Below, piece after piece: positions 54,701 through 64,000 of a DNA stretch of 64,000 bases. Source of the DNA: CAZSDU01 sp964429135 (GTDB taxonomy: Bacteria > Bacteroidota > Bacteroidia > Bacteroidales > FEN-979). Location of the stretch: contig CAYSAU010000006.1 in NCBI GenBank assembly GCA_964429135.1, positions 1 to 64,000 on the forward strand, in the 5' to 3' direction. Every line of letters begins with the position of its first letter. Position 1 is the first letter of the stretch. The notes under the pieces were generated by a model. It worked only from the letters and a program-made list of their open reading frames with translations, had not been told where the DNA came from and ran no database searches. A program made the position numbers and the translations under genes.

Positions 54701-54732
54701 TTGTCGGGGGACAATAAATTGTTGTACCTTTG
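54701..54732 (+). promoter_or_regulatory. Promoter of the RRM protein gene
   Basis: A TTG box (54701-54703) and TACCTTTG (54725-54732) are 21 bases apart, matching the Bacteroidota pattern. The ATG follows 135 bases later, so the mRNA carries a long leader (54740-54867) which may be a regulatory site, for example temperature- or protein-responsive. Confidence 0.6.
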
Positions 54733-54867
54733 TCTATTATTTGAGTAGTAGATCGTCCGCTAAGCAATCCTTCAGTCGTTATCAGCTCTTCGCAGATTCA
54801 ACCTCCCGGTATTCTTTCGATATTGAAACTCAAAATCACAAGTATCCATTAATTAAAATCTTACAAA

Positions 54868-55173
54868 ATGAAAAACATTTATGTGTCAAATTTGAGCTTC
54901 AGGATCAATGATGAAGATCTGAAACAGGCTTTTGCCGATTATGGTGAAGTTTCTTCTGCCAAAGTTATTACTGACAAATATTCTTCAAAATCCCGTGGTT
55001 TTGGATTTGTCGAAATGAAAAATGATGAAGAAGCAGATAAAGCAATAGAAGAATTGAACAATGCCGAATTCGATGGCAAAGTGATGTCGGTTTCCATTGC
55101 CCGTCCGAAAACGGAACGCAAACCCTTCAACCGCGACAATCAACGCTCAGGGGGCTTTAAAAGCCGTTACTAA
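54868..55173 (+). CDS. RRM-domain RNA-binding protein
   Basis: The 101-residue protein is a single RRM with RNP2 (IYVSNLSF, residues 4-11) and RNP1 (SRGFGFVEM, about 42-50), then a short Arg/Lys/Gly-rich tail (KPFNRDNQRSGGFKSRY). Bacteroidota use such proteins (RbpA/RbpB in Bacteroides) as global RNA binders where Hfq is lacking. It should bind single-stranded RNA in the cytoplasm and affect translation or sRNA action. The gene is monocistronic, with its own promoter, a 130-base leader and a strong terminator directly after. Confidence 0.95.
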   Translation: MKNIYVSNLSFRINDEDLKQAFADYGEVSSAKVITDKYSSKSRGFGFVEMKNDEEADKAIEELNNAEFDGKVMSVSIARPKTERKPFNRDNQRSGGFKSRY

Positions 55174-55197
55174 ACATTGTTTCCAGGTTTATGGAAT

Positions 55198-55230
55198 AAG
55201 GCCGTCACCCCTTCAAGTGATGGCCTTTTT
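55198..55230 (+). terminator. Strong rho-independent terminator
   Basis: AAGGCCGTCAC pairs with GTGATGGCCTT (one G-T pair) around an eight-base loop, followed by five T. It ends the RRM transcript and may also act on the convergent PepSY gene, whose stop is at 55229. Confidence 0.9.
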
Positions 55231-55795
55231 ATGTATAAAAAAACAAGAACAGTGCCGGGATAATAATTCCTATGGCAGTAAGCCAGGCTCCCCTTCCGAT
55301 GATTCCGTTTTTTCCCTTTAAAATAAATAGGCCGGTAATGGCCAGTAAAATTAAAGCGACAGCATAAATATCGGAATACCATGTGTACAATCGCTTCAGG
55401 TTGTTATAATGCAATAGATTAAATTCTTTGATGATATAACGGGCTTGTCTTTTTTCCTGGAAAACAGAACCGTCTTTTAAATTAATGGCCAGAGAACCGT
55501 TGGTCAGAAACAGGGTGAGGGTTTCTCCGCTGATAACATGGCTTTTGTAATTTCCGCTCTCATGAGCATCAGCGAGTACTTTGTCGATATAAGTCTGGTC
55601 AATATTTCCATTAAGCGGTAAGGCCACTTTAAATTCCCAGAAAGATTTGGAATAATCCGGATGAGCAAAATCACCTGATTTGAAATGGTTCAGTACAATG
55701 CCAGAAATGGCATAGATCAGGGTCATGCCAAAAAACAAATAGCCAAGGTCACGATGCAATGCATTGTTCCACCGCCTAAGGGTTTTTTGCCGCAT
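55229..55795 (-). CDS. PepSY-associated TM-like protein
   Basis: The 188-residue protein has an N-terminal cytoplasmic segment with WNNALHRDLGYLFFGMTLIY leading into the first helix (about 15-37). A periplasmic loop of about 90 residues follows, then two helices near the C terminus (SDIYAVALILLAITGLFIL and LTAIGIIIPALFLFF). This is the PepSY_TM_like_2 layout (His in NALHRDLG and NLLHYNNLK may bind haem or metal). Such proteins often go with iron or haem uptake or reductase systems. It begins two bases after the OB-fold lipoprotein gene. Confidence 0.82.
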   Translation of the reverse strand: MRQKTLRRWNNALHRDLGYLFFGMTLIYAISGIVLNHFKSGDFAHPDYSKSFWEFKVALPLNGNIDQTYIDKVLADAHESGNYKSHVISGETLTLFLTNGSLAINLKDGSVFQEKRQARYIIKEFNLLHYNNLKRLYTWYSDIYAVALILLAITGLFILKGKNGIIGRGAWLTAIGIIIPALFLFFYT

Positions 55796-55797
55796 AT

Positions 55798-56352
55798 TTA
55801 TTTCAGTTCTTCAAAACGGATAGCTTCAATGGAGAAAAAGGAAAGGTGGTCTTTACCACTTTTTTTGATTTCCTCTCTCAGCGCTTTGATCTGATCAAGT
55901 TTATCCTGGGCTGACTGATCTTCGTGTCCCTTTGCCCCGGAATGTACACCGGCTTCGTGATTTTCTTCAGGCTTTTTAATTTCATTTTCCCAGTCCGACA
56001 AGTATTTTTCATCGATTCTTTCTTCTTTAAGCACCCCAAAAACCCTGATCCTAGAACCGGCAAGATTTTCGTTAAAACTGGGAATTTCCGGCCCTGCTGT
56101 GATTTTCACCCGGATACTGTCGCTGCCGTCAACAAGAAATAAACGTTTCCCGCCATGTTTGCAGGTGTGGAACACCGTCCCTTCTATGCAGACAGTCTTA
56201 TCCACGTAACGGTAAGCCGAAGTATCGAAAGTGGCAACGGTCAGCTTCACTGTATCAGCCGACTCACCAGCAACCGGGTTTTTGGTTCCCTGATTGCAGG
56301 AAACTAGTAAAATCAATGCCCAGGCAAAAAGAGGAAGCAATTTTTTTATCAT
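55798..56352 (-). CDS. OB-fold-like lipoprotein
   Basis: The 184-residue protein has a lipobox (LLVSC, Cys19). An OB-fold-like beta domain follows (about 40-115: VDKTVCIEGTVFHTCKHGGK, LFLVDGSDSIRVKI, SRIRVFGVLKEERID), with a Cys-x-His pair in HTCKHGGK which may bind metal or haem. A charged helical tail (about 120-184, EENHEAGVHSGAKGHEDQ) ends the protein. It is the first gene of a two-gene operon with the PepSY protein; together they may handle a metal at the cell surface. This is an inference. Confidence 0.78.
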   Translation of the reverse strand: MIKKLLPLFAWALILLVSCNQGTKNPVAGESADTVKLTVATFDTSAYRYVDKTVCIEGTVFHTCKHGGKRLFLVDGSDSIRVKITAGPEIPSFNENLAGSRIRVFGVLKEERIDEKYLSDWENEIKKPEENHEAGVHSGAKGHEDQSAQDKLDQIKALREEIKKSGKDHLSFFSIEAIRFEELK

Positions 56353-56452
56353 AATTATGAATGATTTTGTTAAACACTACAAAGATGGAAATTTTTCGGA
56401 AAATCTTATTAATATTGTTTAGACAAAATCGAAAAACAAAACTTGTCCCCCC

Positions 56453-59400
56453 ATGAAAAAAATATTTTTCATCTCGCGTTTTTTAGGCCTGACCTTAATT
56501 TCAATCCTGCTGGTAAATTCTTGCAAGGATAGCGAAAAAGGCAGCATGTTGTCAGTCAACCCGTCTTTCCGGGAATATGTTCAAGCCTACACCTCGGGGA
56601 TCATTTCCACACGTTCTCCAATCAGGGTAAGGCTTGCCGATAATTTTGCGGACGCTGTTTCACTTAACATGCCCTTGGAAAAAAAATATTTCAAACTGAA
56701 TCCAGGGATAAAAGGAAAGACTTATTGGATTGATGACCGCACCCTTGAATTCAGACCGGATACCACCCTTCCTCAGGACCAGCTTTTTACTGTCTCATTT
56801 TTTCTTTCTGCACTCATACAAACGCCAGATTCATTAAAGACCATGGTTTTTCAGTTTCGGACCATGAAACAGGAAATTTCAGTAGAAGTTGAAAATCATA
56901 AAGCCTATGCCCACAATGAACCTGGCAAAGAACAACTGACCGGTATATTGAGAACCGCTGATTTGGCCAATGATGACAGGATCGAATCTGTTCTTAAGGC
57001 AAGTCAAAACGGTAATGATTTGCCTGTAAGATGGACTCATGATTCCCGCCACCGGCTTCATCAGTTCACAGTTGATTCCATTGTCAGAGATAGATCTTTA
57101 GGAAGGATAAAACTGGAGTGGAACGGAAGCCCAATCGAATGTACCTCCAAAGGCGTACAGGAAATTAATATTCCTTCCCTGGACGAGTTTATTTGCCTGG
57201 GAATAAAAAACATTAATTCACCTGGCCAGTGCTTGTTGGTGCAGTTTTCAGATCCCTTAAAACCAGACCAGAACCTGAACGGACTTATCCGTATCGGGAA
57301 TCAAATCGATATGCGCTATGTGGTGAATGATAATGAACTCAGGATTTACTTGCCAGAGATGAGTGAAGATAAAGCAAGGCTGGTTCTTGAATCTTCCATT
57401 CGAAACATCTATGGGGCCGAACTTGGGAAAAAGATTTCTGAAGAAGTGATGATCAGTTCTGCAGCGCCTAACCTTCGTTTTGTGGGTGATGGCGTGATTA
57501 TGCCCAGTTCAAACGGGATGTTGCTGCCTTTTGAGGCGGTCAACCTGAAAGCGATTGACATCAAAGTGGTCAGAATTTTTGAAAAGAACATCCTTCAATT
57601 TCTTCAGGTCAACGAAATGAACAACAGCAATGAACTTGCCAGAGTGGGCAGGGTAGTGCTGAAGAAAAGCATTCCGCTTTCAGCGGTGACAGATGAAGGG
57701 AAATGGAATCGTTACTCCCTGGATCTTTCTACCTTGATGAAACCAGAACCTGGCGCGATTTACAATGTCATCCTTGGATTTAAACAGAAATATTCTGTAT
57801 ATCCCTGTTCTGCTGAGGTTTCCATCAAATCAGCCGATGATGATATGATGGTTCTTGAAAATCCGGATAAAGAGAATGAAAAAAACTGGGGGTATTACAG
57901 TAATTATATGGATAATGATTTTAGTGATGGAGGATGGGAAAACTATAAATGGAGTGAAAGAGATGATCCCTGTAAACCCTCTTATTATTATGATAAGTCC
58001 ATAAGCAGGAATGTTTTTGCTTCCGATATCGGGATGATTGCAAAAGCAGGCAGCGATGGAAATATTTTCGTTTTTACGACAGATATTGTCACGGCCAGGC
58101 CGTTACCGGATGTTAATATCGAATGTTTCAATTACCAACTCCAAGCTATCGGGAAAACAGCCACAGATAAAAACGGAATGGCTGTTATGCCGGTTAAAGA
58201 AAAACCCTTTATGCTCATTGGGGTCAAACAAACACAAACGGCCTATTTGAAGCTCTCGGAAGGGTCTGCCCTTTCCTTAAGTATGTTCGATGTTAGTGGT
58301 GAACCGGTGCAAAAGGGGATCAAAGGCTTCCTTTATGGAGAAAGAGGGGTTTGGCGCCCAGGTGATTCAATATATTTGACCTTTATCCTTGAAGATAAAT
58401 CCAATCAGCTCCCCCCTCATCATCCTGTAACATTTTCCATATATAATCCCAACGGGCAAATGATGTCCAGGATGGTTAAGACTGTGGGAATCAATGGCTT
58501 TTATAGTTTCAATACGGCTACTTCAAGCGGGGCTCCGACAGGCAACTGGCTGGCAAAAGTCAATGTGGGAGGGGCTGAATTTCAAAAAATACTTAAAATT
58601 GAAACCATAAAGCCCAATCGTTTAAAGATCAATATGAGCTTTCACGACAACCAGTTAAATGCAGATCGTATTCCTCCTTTTTTTCTTGAAGCAAACTGGC
58701 TTACGGGATCAGTGGCAAAAAACCTGAAAGCCTCAGTGAATCTTACCCTGACAAAATCAATCACCAACTTCCAAGCATTTCCTGCCTATACTTTTTCCAA
58801 TCCAACAGCCGGGTTCAGCCCGGAAAACATCAGTGTTTTTGAAGGTCGGCTGGATGAAAACGGTAAAGTAACCATTCACCCGAGTATTCATTTAACCCAT
58901 ACTGCACCGGGAGTACTCAAGGCGAATTTTGAGACCATGGTTTTTGAGGAAGGTGGCGATTTCAGTATTGACCGATACTCCATTCCTTTTTATCCTTATA
59001 AAACATATGCCGGACTAAGCATTCCCAGTGCCAACAGGGGAGATAGAGTTCTTTTTACCGACAAAACCTACAATATCGACCTGGTTAATGTTTTTTCAGA
59101 TGGGAAATTAGTTCCCTCCAATCGTTTGAAGGTGGAAGTATATAAACTGGAATGGCGTTGGTGGTGGGATAATTCGGAATCAGGGGAGGCCGATTTTATC
59201 TCCACCTCTCATCTTCGTCCAGTAGATTCTGCGACCATACGGACAACAAACGGGAAAGCCAGTTATTCATTTATGGTTGGACATGAAGATTGGGGGCGTT
59301 ATCTTATCAAAGTCAGCGATCGCAGTTCAGGCCATGCTGCCGCCAGGGTCGTTTATGTCGACTGGCCGGATTATTTCCGTATGCCCGGAGGGGAAAAACA

Positions 59401-62023
59401 AGCGGCATCCATGCTGACTTTCACTTCCGATAAGCAGCGTTACAAGGTCGGTGACCAGATAAAGCTGACCCTTCCCACTTCCCCGGATGGCCGTGCCCTG
59501 ATTACATTGGAATCAGGATCAACAGTGCTCAGATCATTCTGGGTTCCCACAAAACAAGGAACGACAGAGATTACCTTCAAAGCGGAGGAAGAAATGTCAC
59601 CGAACTGCTATGCTTATGTGACCCTGATTCAGCCCCATGCCCAGACTAAAAATGATCTCCCGATACGGCTTTATGGGATTCTGCCCATACTGGTGGAAAA
59701 TCCAGAAACGCATTTGAACCCTCAAATCCAGATTCAGTCTGCCATGGAACCTGGAAAAATAGCAAACATCAGGATCAGTGAAGCCAATGGAAGAGCTATG
59801 ACGTATACCCTGGCCATCGTGGATGAAGGCATATTGGACTTGACCCGTTTTAAAACTCCTGACCCATGGAATGCTTTTTATGCCAGAGAAGCACTAGGGA
59901 TAAAAACCTGGGACCTGTTTGACCAGGTGATGGGGGCATATTCCGGCGACCTTCAGCGTATCCTGAGTATAGGCGGCGATCAGGAAGGCGATGTAAAAGG
60001 AGCGCTGAAAGCCAATCGGTTCAAACCCATGGTGAAGTTTTTTGGTCCTTTTGAATTGAAAAAAAACCAATCCAGAACTCAGCAATTCCTGATGCCGGAT
60101 TATGTGGGATCTGTGCGTTTAATGGTCATCGCCGGGAAAGATGGTGCTTATGGATTCGAAGAAAAAGCAGCTAAAATAAAAAAACCACTGATGGTTCTTG
60201 GAACCTTGCCAAGGGTTTTGGGACCGGGAGAATCCGTGAAACTTCCTGTCAGTGTCTTTGCCATGGAAAAAAACATAAAAAACGTTAAAATCGAAATAGA
60301 AACCAATGAACTAATTAGCATAGAAGGCAATCATTCCCGTTCTGTCATCTTTACCGAACCCGGGGATCAAATTGTATCCTTTGATCTGAAAATTAAGGAA
60401 GCAATCGGGATAGGCCAGGTAAAGATCAAAGCAGAATGCGGAAATAATAAAACAGAATATAAAATGGAGATTGACATTCGTAATCCAAATCAGAGGATAA
60501 CAGATGTACTGGAAAAGACCATTCAAGCCGGGGCTCAATGGACCACGGCTTATCAGCCGCTAGGAGTCCCGGGAACAAATAAAGCGTATATCGAACTTTC
60601 TTCTATACCCCCTTTAAATCTTGAAAACCGTTTGGGTTTCCTGATCACTTATCCCTACGGATGCATTGAGCAGACCGTTTCTTCCGCCTTTCCACAGCTT
60701 TTTCTCCCGGGAATAATGCAACTTTCGGAAGAAAATAAAGAAAAAACCGACCGGAATATCCGTTCAGCAATTCAGAAAATTAAATCATTCCAGCTTTCCA
60801 ATGGCGGAATGGGCTACTGGCCGGGGGCTACCTATGCAGATGACTGGGGAAGCGCTTATACCGCACATTTTCTGCTGGAGGCTGAAAAAAAAGGATATAC
60901 GGTGATGGTCAACACCTTGCCTGCCCTGACAGAGTATCTTCGCCAGAAAGCCATTTCCTGGACTTATAATGCTGGATACTATAATGATGAACTTATGCAG
61001 GCTTACCGTTTATATGTCTTATCCCTTGCACGGAAACCTGAATTGGGAGCCATGAACCGTCTGCTTGAAAAAAAGGATCTGGCCATCTCGGCTCGTTGGT
61101 GCCTGGTATCCGCCTACCAACTGTCGGGGAAACCTGAACTGGCCCTTCAGCTTGCTACTTCTGCAACCATGGCCATAAAACCCTACCGTGAACTGGGATT
61201 CACTTATGGTTCTGCCTTAAGGGACAAGGCCATCATCCTGGATGCATTGACGCTGATGAATTTAAGAACAAAAGCAATGCCTTTGGTGAAAGAAATTTCC
61301 GCCGATCTTTGCACCGGAACCTGGTACAGTACCCAATCTACAGCCTTCGCCTTAATGGCCATGATTAAATTTGCAGGAGGGTCGATAAGCAATGGTATCC
61401 ATGCCAACTACCGGCTGAATGCGGAAGAACCCGTGGAAGTGATTTCGCAAAAATCACTGATTACTTACCCGATTGATCCAAAACCAGGAAAAAAGGGGAC
61501 ACTGATGGTTAAAAACGACAGTCATAATGTTTTATTTGCCAGGCTAATCCTGCAAGGAATTCCGGCCATAGGTGAAACTACTCAGGCCTCAAATAACCTG
61601 AACATTTCCCTCGTTTTCAAATCTGCCAAGGGAGAAAAAATCAATCCTCAGGAAATGCATCAAGGGGTTAGTTTTATAGCCGAACTGACAGTGACTAATC
61701 CGGGAATTTTGGGTAAGTATCAACAACTGGCCTTATCCCAGGTATTCCCGTCGGGATGGGAAATCATCAATGCCAGGAACAGCGCAATGGCTGAGGTCGC
61801 TGCTGCTGGGGCAGCATTTGATTATCAGGATGTACGCGACGACAGGGTCCTTACCTTTTTTGATCTTAATCCCAACCAGTCGAAGACTTTCAAGATAATG
61901 CTGATGGCTACATATGCAGGGCAATTTTATTTTCCTCCCGCAATATGTGAAGCCATGTATGATCATACGATCAATGCAAGGATCCCGGGTTATTGGGTGA
62001 AAGTACTGCCAGCTGTAAAATGA
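56453..62023 (+). CDS. Alpha-2-macroglobulin-family lipoprotein
   Basis: The 1856-residue bacterial alpha-2-macroglobulin has a lipobox (LLVNSC, Cys24). N-terminal MG domains follow, then the GERGVWRPGDSIYLT motif (about residue 630), a large MG/bait region, GCIEQ with the thioester Cys (Cys1404) inside the terpenoid-cyclase-like domain (about 1380-1690, GGMGYWPG) and a C-terminal receptor-binding-like domain. The Cys-x-x-Gln pair suggests an active thioester able to trap proteases in the periplasm. The stop overlaps the start of pbpC (ATGA), the usual partner, so the pair works with cell-wall repair. Confidence 0.95.
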   Translation: MKKIFFISRFLGLTLISILLVNSCKDSEKGSMLSVNPSFREYVQAYTSGIISTRSPIRVRLADNFADAVSLNMPLEKKYFKLNPGIKGKTYWIDDRTLEFRPDTTLPQDQLFTVSFFLSALIQTPDSLKTMVFQFRTMKQEISVEVENHKAYAHNEPGKEQLTGILRTADLANDDRIESVLKASQNGNDLPVRWTHDSRHRLHQFTVDSIVRDRSLGRIKLEWNGSPIECTSKGVQEINIPSLDEFICLGIKNINSPGQCLLVQFSDPLKPDQNLNGLIRIGNQIDMRYVVNDNELRIYLPEMSEDKARLVLESSIRNIYGAELGKKISEEVMISSAAPNLRFVGDGVIMPSSNGMLLPFEAVNLKAIDIKVVRIFEKNILQFLQVNEMNNSNELARVGRVVLKKSIPLSAVTDEGKWNRYSLDLSTLMKPEPGAIYNVILGFKQKYSVYPCSAEVSIKSADDDMMVLENPDKENEKNWGYYSNYMDNDFSDGGWENYKWSERDDPCKPSYYYDKSISRNVFASDIGMIAKAGSDGNIFVFTTDIVTARPLPDVNIECFNYQLQAIGKTATDKNGMAVMPVKEKPFMLIGVKQTQTAYLKLSEGSALSLSMFDVSGEPVQKGIKGFLYGERGVWRPGDSIYLTFILEDKSNQLPPHHPVTFSIYNPNGQMMSRMVKTVGINGFYSFNTATSSGAPTGNWLAKVNVGGAEFQKILKIETIKPNRLKINMSFHDNQLNADRIPPFFLEANWLTGSVAKNLKASVNLTLTKSITNFQAFPAYTFSNPTAGFSPENISVFEGRLDENGKVTIHPSIHLTHTAPGVLKANFETMVFEEGGDFSIDRYSIPFYPYKTYAGLSIPSANRGDRVLFTDKTYNIDLVNVFSDGKLVPSNRLKVEVYKLEWRWWWDNSESGEADFISTSHLRPVDSATIRTTNGKASYSFMVGHEDWGRYLIKVSDRSSGHAAARVVYVDWPDYFRMPGGEKQAASMLTFTSDKQRYKVGDQIKLTLPTSPDGRALITLESGSTVLRSFWVPTKQGTTEITFKAEEEMSPNCYAYVTLIQPHAQTKNDLPIRLYGILPILVENPETHLNPQIQIQSAMEPGKIANIRISEANGRAMTYTLAIVDEGILDLTRFKTPDPWNAFYAREALGIKTWDLFDQVMGAYSGDLQRILSIGGDQEGDVKGALKANRFKPMVKFFGPFELKKNQSRTQQFLMPDYVGSVRLMVIAGKDGAYGFEEKAAKIKKPLMVLGTLPRVLGPGESVKLPVSVFAMEKNIKNVKIEIETNELISIEGNHSRSVIFTEPGDQIVSFDLKIKEAIGIGQVKIKAECGNNKTEYKMEIDIRNPNQRITDVLEKTIQAGAQWTTAYQPLGVPGTNKAYIELSSIPPLNLENRLGFLITYPYGCIEQTVSSAFPQLFLPGIMQLSEENKEKTDRNIRSAIQKIKSFQLSNGGMGYWPGATYADDWGSAYTAHFLLEAEKKGYTVMVNTLPALTEYLRQKAISWTYNAGYYNDELMQAYRLYVLSLARKPELGAMNRLLEKKDLAISARWCLVSAYQLSGKPELALQLATSATMAIKPYRELGFTYGSALRDKAIILDALTLMNLRTKAMPLVKEISADLCTGTWYSTQSTAFALMAMIKFAGGSISNGIHANYRLNAEEPVEVISQKSLITYPIDPKPGKKGTLMVKNDSHNVLFARLILQGIPAIGETTQASNNLNISLVFKSAKGEKINPQEMHQGVSFIAELTVTNPGILGKYQQLALSQVFPSGWEIINARNSAMAEVAAAGAAFDYQDVRDDRVLTFFDLNPNQSKTFKIMLMATYAGQFYFPPAICEAMYDHTINARIPGYWVKVLPAVK

Positions 62024-64000
62024 AAAAAAAAGTACTGATCTGGTTTGTGCCGGGAATGATCTTGCTGCTTTTCTGGTTTTCTCTTTCCGGCCCATTATTC
62101 CATGATCCGACTTCGACAGTTTTGCTGGATAATGAAGGACAATTGCTTGGGGCAAAAATTGCGAATGATCACCAATGGCGTTTCCCTGAATCTGAAAGAG
62201 TCCCCGAGAAAGTCAGCCAGGCCATCATACATTTTGAGGACAGAAAATTTCGTTATCATCCTGGATTTAACCCTATTGCATTAATCAGGGCTCTGTACTT
62301 GAATAATAAAAAGCATAAAATCGTGAGTGGAGGGAGTACCATCACAATGCAGCTTATCAGGCTTTCACGGAAAAACAAACCTAGAACCTATTATGAAAAA
62401 TTCATTGAGTTGATTCTCGCATTCCGTCTGGAACTGACCCATAGCAAAGCGGATATTTTACGTTTGTACGCCTCTCATGCTCCTTTTGGGGGAAATGTTG
62501 TCGGGCTGGATGCGGCTTCATGGCGGTATTTTGGTAAGGATGCCGATCATCTTTCCTGGGCAGAATCCGCTACACTGGCTGTTTTGCCCAATAGTCCCGG
62601 ACTGATTTATCCCGGGCGAAACCTTACAAATCTGCTGGAAAAACGTGACCGCTTGTTGAATATCTTGTATCAACGCAGTATTATTGACTCTGTCACTTGT
62701 GTTCTTGCCAAGAGTGAACCACTCCCCGGGAAACCATTCCCGCTTCCCCAATGGGCACCCCATTTACTGGAAAGGGCTGTTAAAGAAGGGAACAGGGGTA
62801 AAATTATTACATCCACTGTAAATCATACCTTTCAGGAAAGAATTACCAGTATTCTGAAAATGCATGCCATTCAGCTCAGGGCAAATCAGATCAACAATGC
62901 TGCAGCCCTTGTGTTGGAGGTCAATACAGGAAAAGTCCTGGCTTATATCGGCAACCTGACTGAACCCGGAATGAGCGAAAAGGGGAAAGATGTTGATATC
63001 ATCACTGCTCCACGCAGTACCGGGAGTATTTTAAAACCGTTTCTTTATGCAGCCATGCTGAATGAAGGCCTGCTGCTCCCAAATTCCCTGGTCCCTGATA
63101 TTCCCATGCAAATTGGTGGATTTATCCCTGAAAACTTCACCCTGGGGTACGACGGAGCAGTCCCTGCCAGCAGAGCCCTTTCCCGTTCTCTGAACATTCC
63201 TGCGGTCAAAATGCTTCAAACTTATGGGTATGATCCATTTTGCAACTTGCTGAGAAATATAGGAATGACTACACTCACTAAACCTGCCGATCATTATGGG
63301 TTATCGCTAATCCTGGGTGGGGCGGAGGCCAACTTGTGGGATTTAACCGGCATCTATGCTTCCATGGCAAGAACACTGAATCATTTTTCATCTACCCAAG
63401 GAAAATATTCAAAAACCGATTTCCATTCCCCTTATTATAAAAAAGAATATCCGGGGAAACCGGAAAATTTTTCTGACCGTACTTCATGGTTTGATGCAGC
63501 CTCGATATGGCTGACGCTGGAAGCCATGGTGGAAGTGGCCCGCCCAGATGAGGAACTACAATGGCAGCGATTTGGATCGGGAACGAAAATTGCCTGGAAA
63601 ACGGGCACCAGTTTTGGTAACCGAGACGCCTGGTCCATAGGGGTTACCCCGGAATATGTTGTGGGAGTATGGGGGGGGAATGCCTCTGGGGAAGGCCGGC
63701 CTGGACTTACGGGAATAGGAGTTGCAGCGCCTATCCTTTTTGATATTTTTAAAATCTTGCCGCCGACATCATGGTTTTCCACCCCTTTTGACGACATGGT
63801 TTTCATGCCTATATGTCATTATAGCGGATACCGTGCATCTTCTCTCTGTGAATGGGTGGATACCCTCTGGGTTCAGAAAAAAGGAGTACAAACGGAATCC
63901 TGTCCGTATCATCAGCTTGTACATCTGGATAAATCGGGAAAATGGCAGGTTAATTCAAGTTGTGAAGCTCCCGAAAACATGCAGCATGTCTCATGGTTTG
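62020..64000 (+). CDS. pbpC: Penicillin-binding protein 1C, 3' end outside window
   Basis: The frame runs from an ATG overlapping the macroglobulin stop to the window edge (660 codons, no stop). An N-terminal membrane helix (about 5-24) is followed by a GT51 transglycosylase domain with HFEDRKFRYHPG (about 72-83) and GGSTITMQL (about 105-113). The transpeptidase domain has SILK (Ser336), SLN and KTG (Lys527, in AWKTGTSFG). The start of the C-terminal BiPBP_C domain (NSSCEAPENMQ) is present. PbpC inserts glycan strands into peptidoglycan and is routinely coupled to alpha-2-macroglobulin. Confidence 0.95.
   Translation, partial: MKKKVLIWFVPGMILLLFWFSLSGPLFHDPTSTVLLDNEGQLLGAKIANDHQWRFPESERVPEKVSQAIIHFEDRKFRYHPGFNPIALIRALYLNNKKHKIVSGGSTITMQLIRLSRKNKPRTYYEKFIELILAFRLELTHSKADILRLYASHAPFGGNVVGLDAASWRYFGKDADHLSWAESATLAVLPNSPGLIYPGRNLTNLLEKRDRLLNILYQRSIIDSVTCVLAKSEPLPGKPFPLPQWAPHLLERAVKEGNRGKIITSTVNHTFQERITSILKMHAIQLRANQINNAAALVLEVNTGKVLAYIGNLTEPGMSEKGKDVDIITAPRSTGSILKPFLYAAMLNEGLLLPNSLVPDIPMQIGGFIPENFTLGYDGAVPASRALSRSLNIPAVKMLQTYGYDPFCNLLRNIGMTTLTKPADHYGLSLILGGAEANLWDLTGIYASMARTLNHFSSTQGKYSKTDFHSPYYKKEYPGKPENFSDRTSWFDAASIWLTLEAMVEVARPDEELQWQRFGSGTKIAWKTGTSFGNRDAWSIGVTPEYVVGVWGGNASGEGRPGLTGIGVAAPILFDIFKILPPTSWFSTPFDDMVFMPICHYSGYRASSLCEWVDTLWVQKKGVQTESCPYHQLVHLDKSGKWQVNSSCEAPENMQHVSWF

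Overview
The window looks like a piece of a Bacteroidota chromosome, probably from the Bacteroidales or a neighbouring uncultured order. The evidence is several secreted proteins with type IX secretion (T9SS) C-terminal sorting domains, promoters of the Bacteroidota form TTTG / TAnnTTTG, many lipoproteins, an RRM-type RNA-binding protein, an EF-G2 paralogue, a DUF5916 outer-membrane protein and a GH92 mannosidase. No rRNA, tRNA, CRISPR array, insertion sequence or SusC/SusD pair was seen. Both ends cut a gene: a secreted protein on the left (minus strand) and pbpC on the right (plus strand).

Layout. 1-7.3 kb: secreted proteins, a PfkB-type kinase, EF-G2 with a degenerate GTPase site, an MFS exporter, and a tandem pair of paralogous lipoproteins. 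7.4-13 kb: the most unusual region. Two 2-amino-3-ketobutyrate CoA ligase (Kbl) paralogues bracket holo-ACP synthase, an acetyl-CoA-synthetase-like enzyme and a stand-alone acyl carrier protein, followed by a SatP/YaaH acetate transporter. 13-20.3 kb: DUF5916 protein, thioredoxin-like protein, a porin-like barrel, and an ADP-forming acetate-CoA ligase fused to a GNAT acetyltransferase. 20.4-31 kb: a LytS/LytTR two-component pair, T9SS cargo with FG-GAP or BNR repeats, two gene remnants, and an anti-sigma-like membrane protein. 31-44 kb: SDR-type threonine dehydrogenase, a serine hydrolase, cysS, a zinc peptidase, an NTF2-peroxiredoxin fusion, a giant Ig/PKD-like T9SS protein and tyrS. 44-54.7 kb: two separate SPFH (stomatin/flotillin-type) gene clusters separated by a prolyl oligopeptidase and a GH92 enzyme. 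54.8-64 kb: an RRM gene with a long leader and a clear terminator, a PepSY-TM/OB-fold pair, and alpha-2-macroglobulin translationally coupled to pbpC.

How the genes may work together. Threonine dehydrogenase, Kbl and the ADP-forming acetate-CoA ligase could convert threonine to glycine plus acetate with ATP gain. The Kbl2-ACP-AcpS-Acs-like-SatP group suggests a variant in which the acetyl (or other short acyl) group is carried on a dedicated ACP instead of CoA; this is the best candidate for an undescribed system. The second candidate is the four-gene SPFH_2/GYF, membrane coiled-coil, zinc-ribbon/TPR and membrane-protein operon at 51.3-54.7 kb, which recalls but does not copy the Bacillus ydjFGHI (PspA) envelope-stress locus. 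All functional statements come from reading motifs and recalling families; no searches were run.
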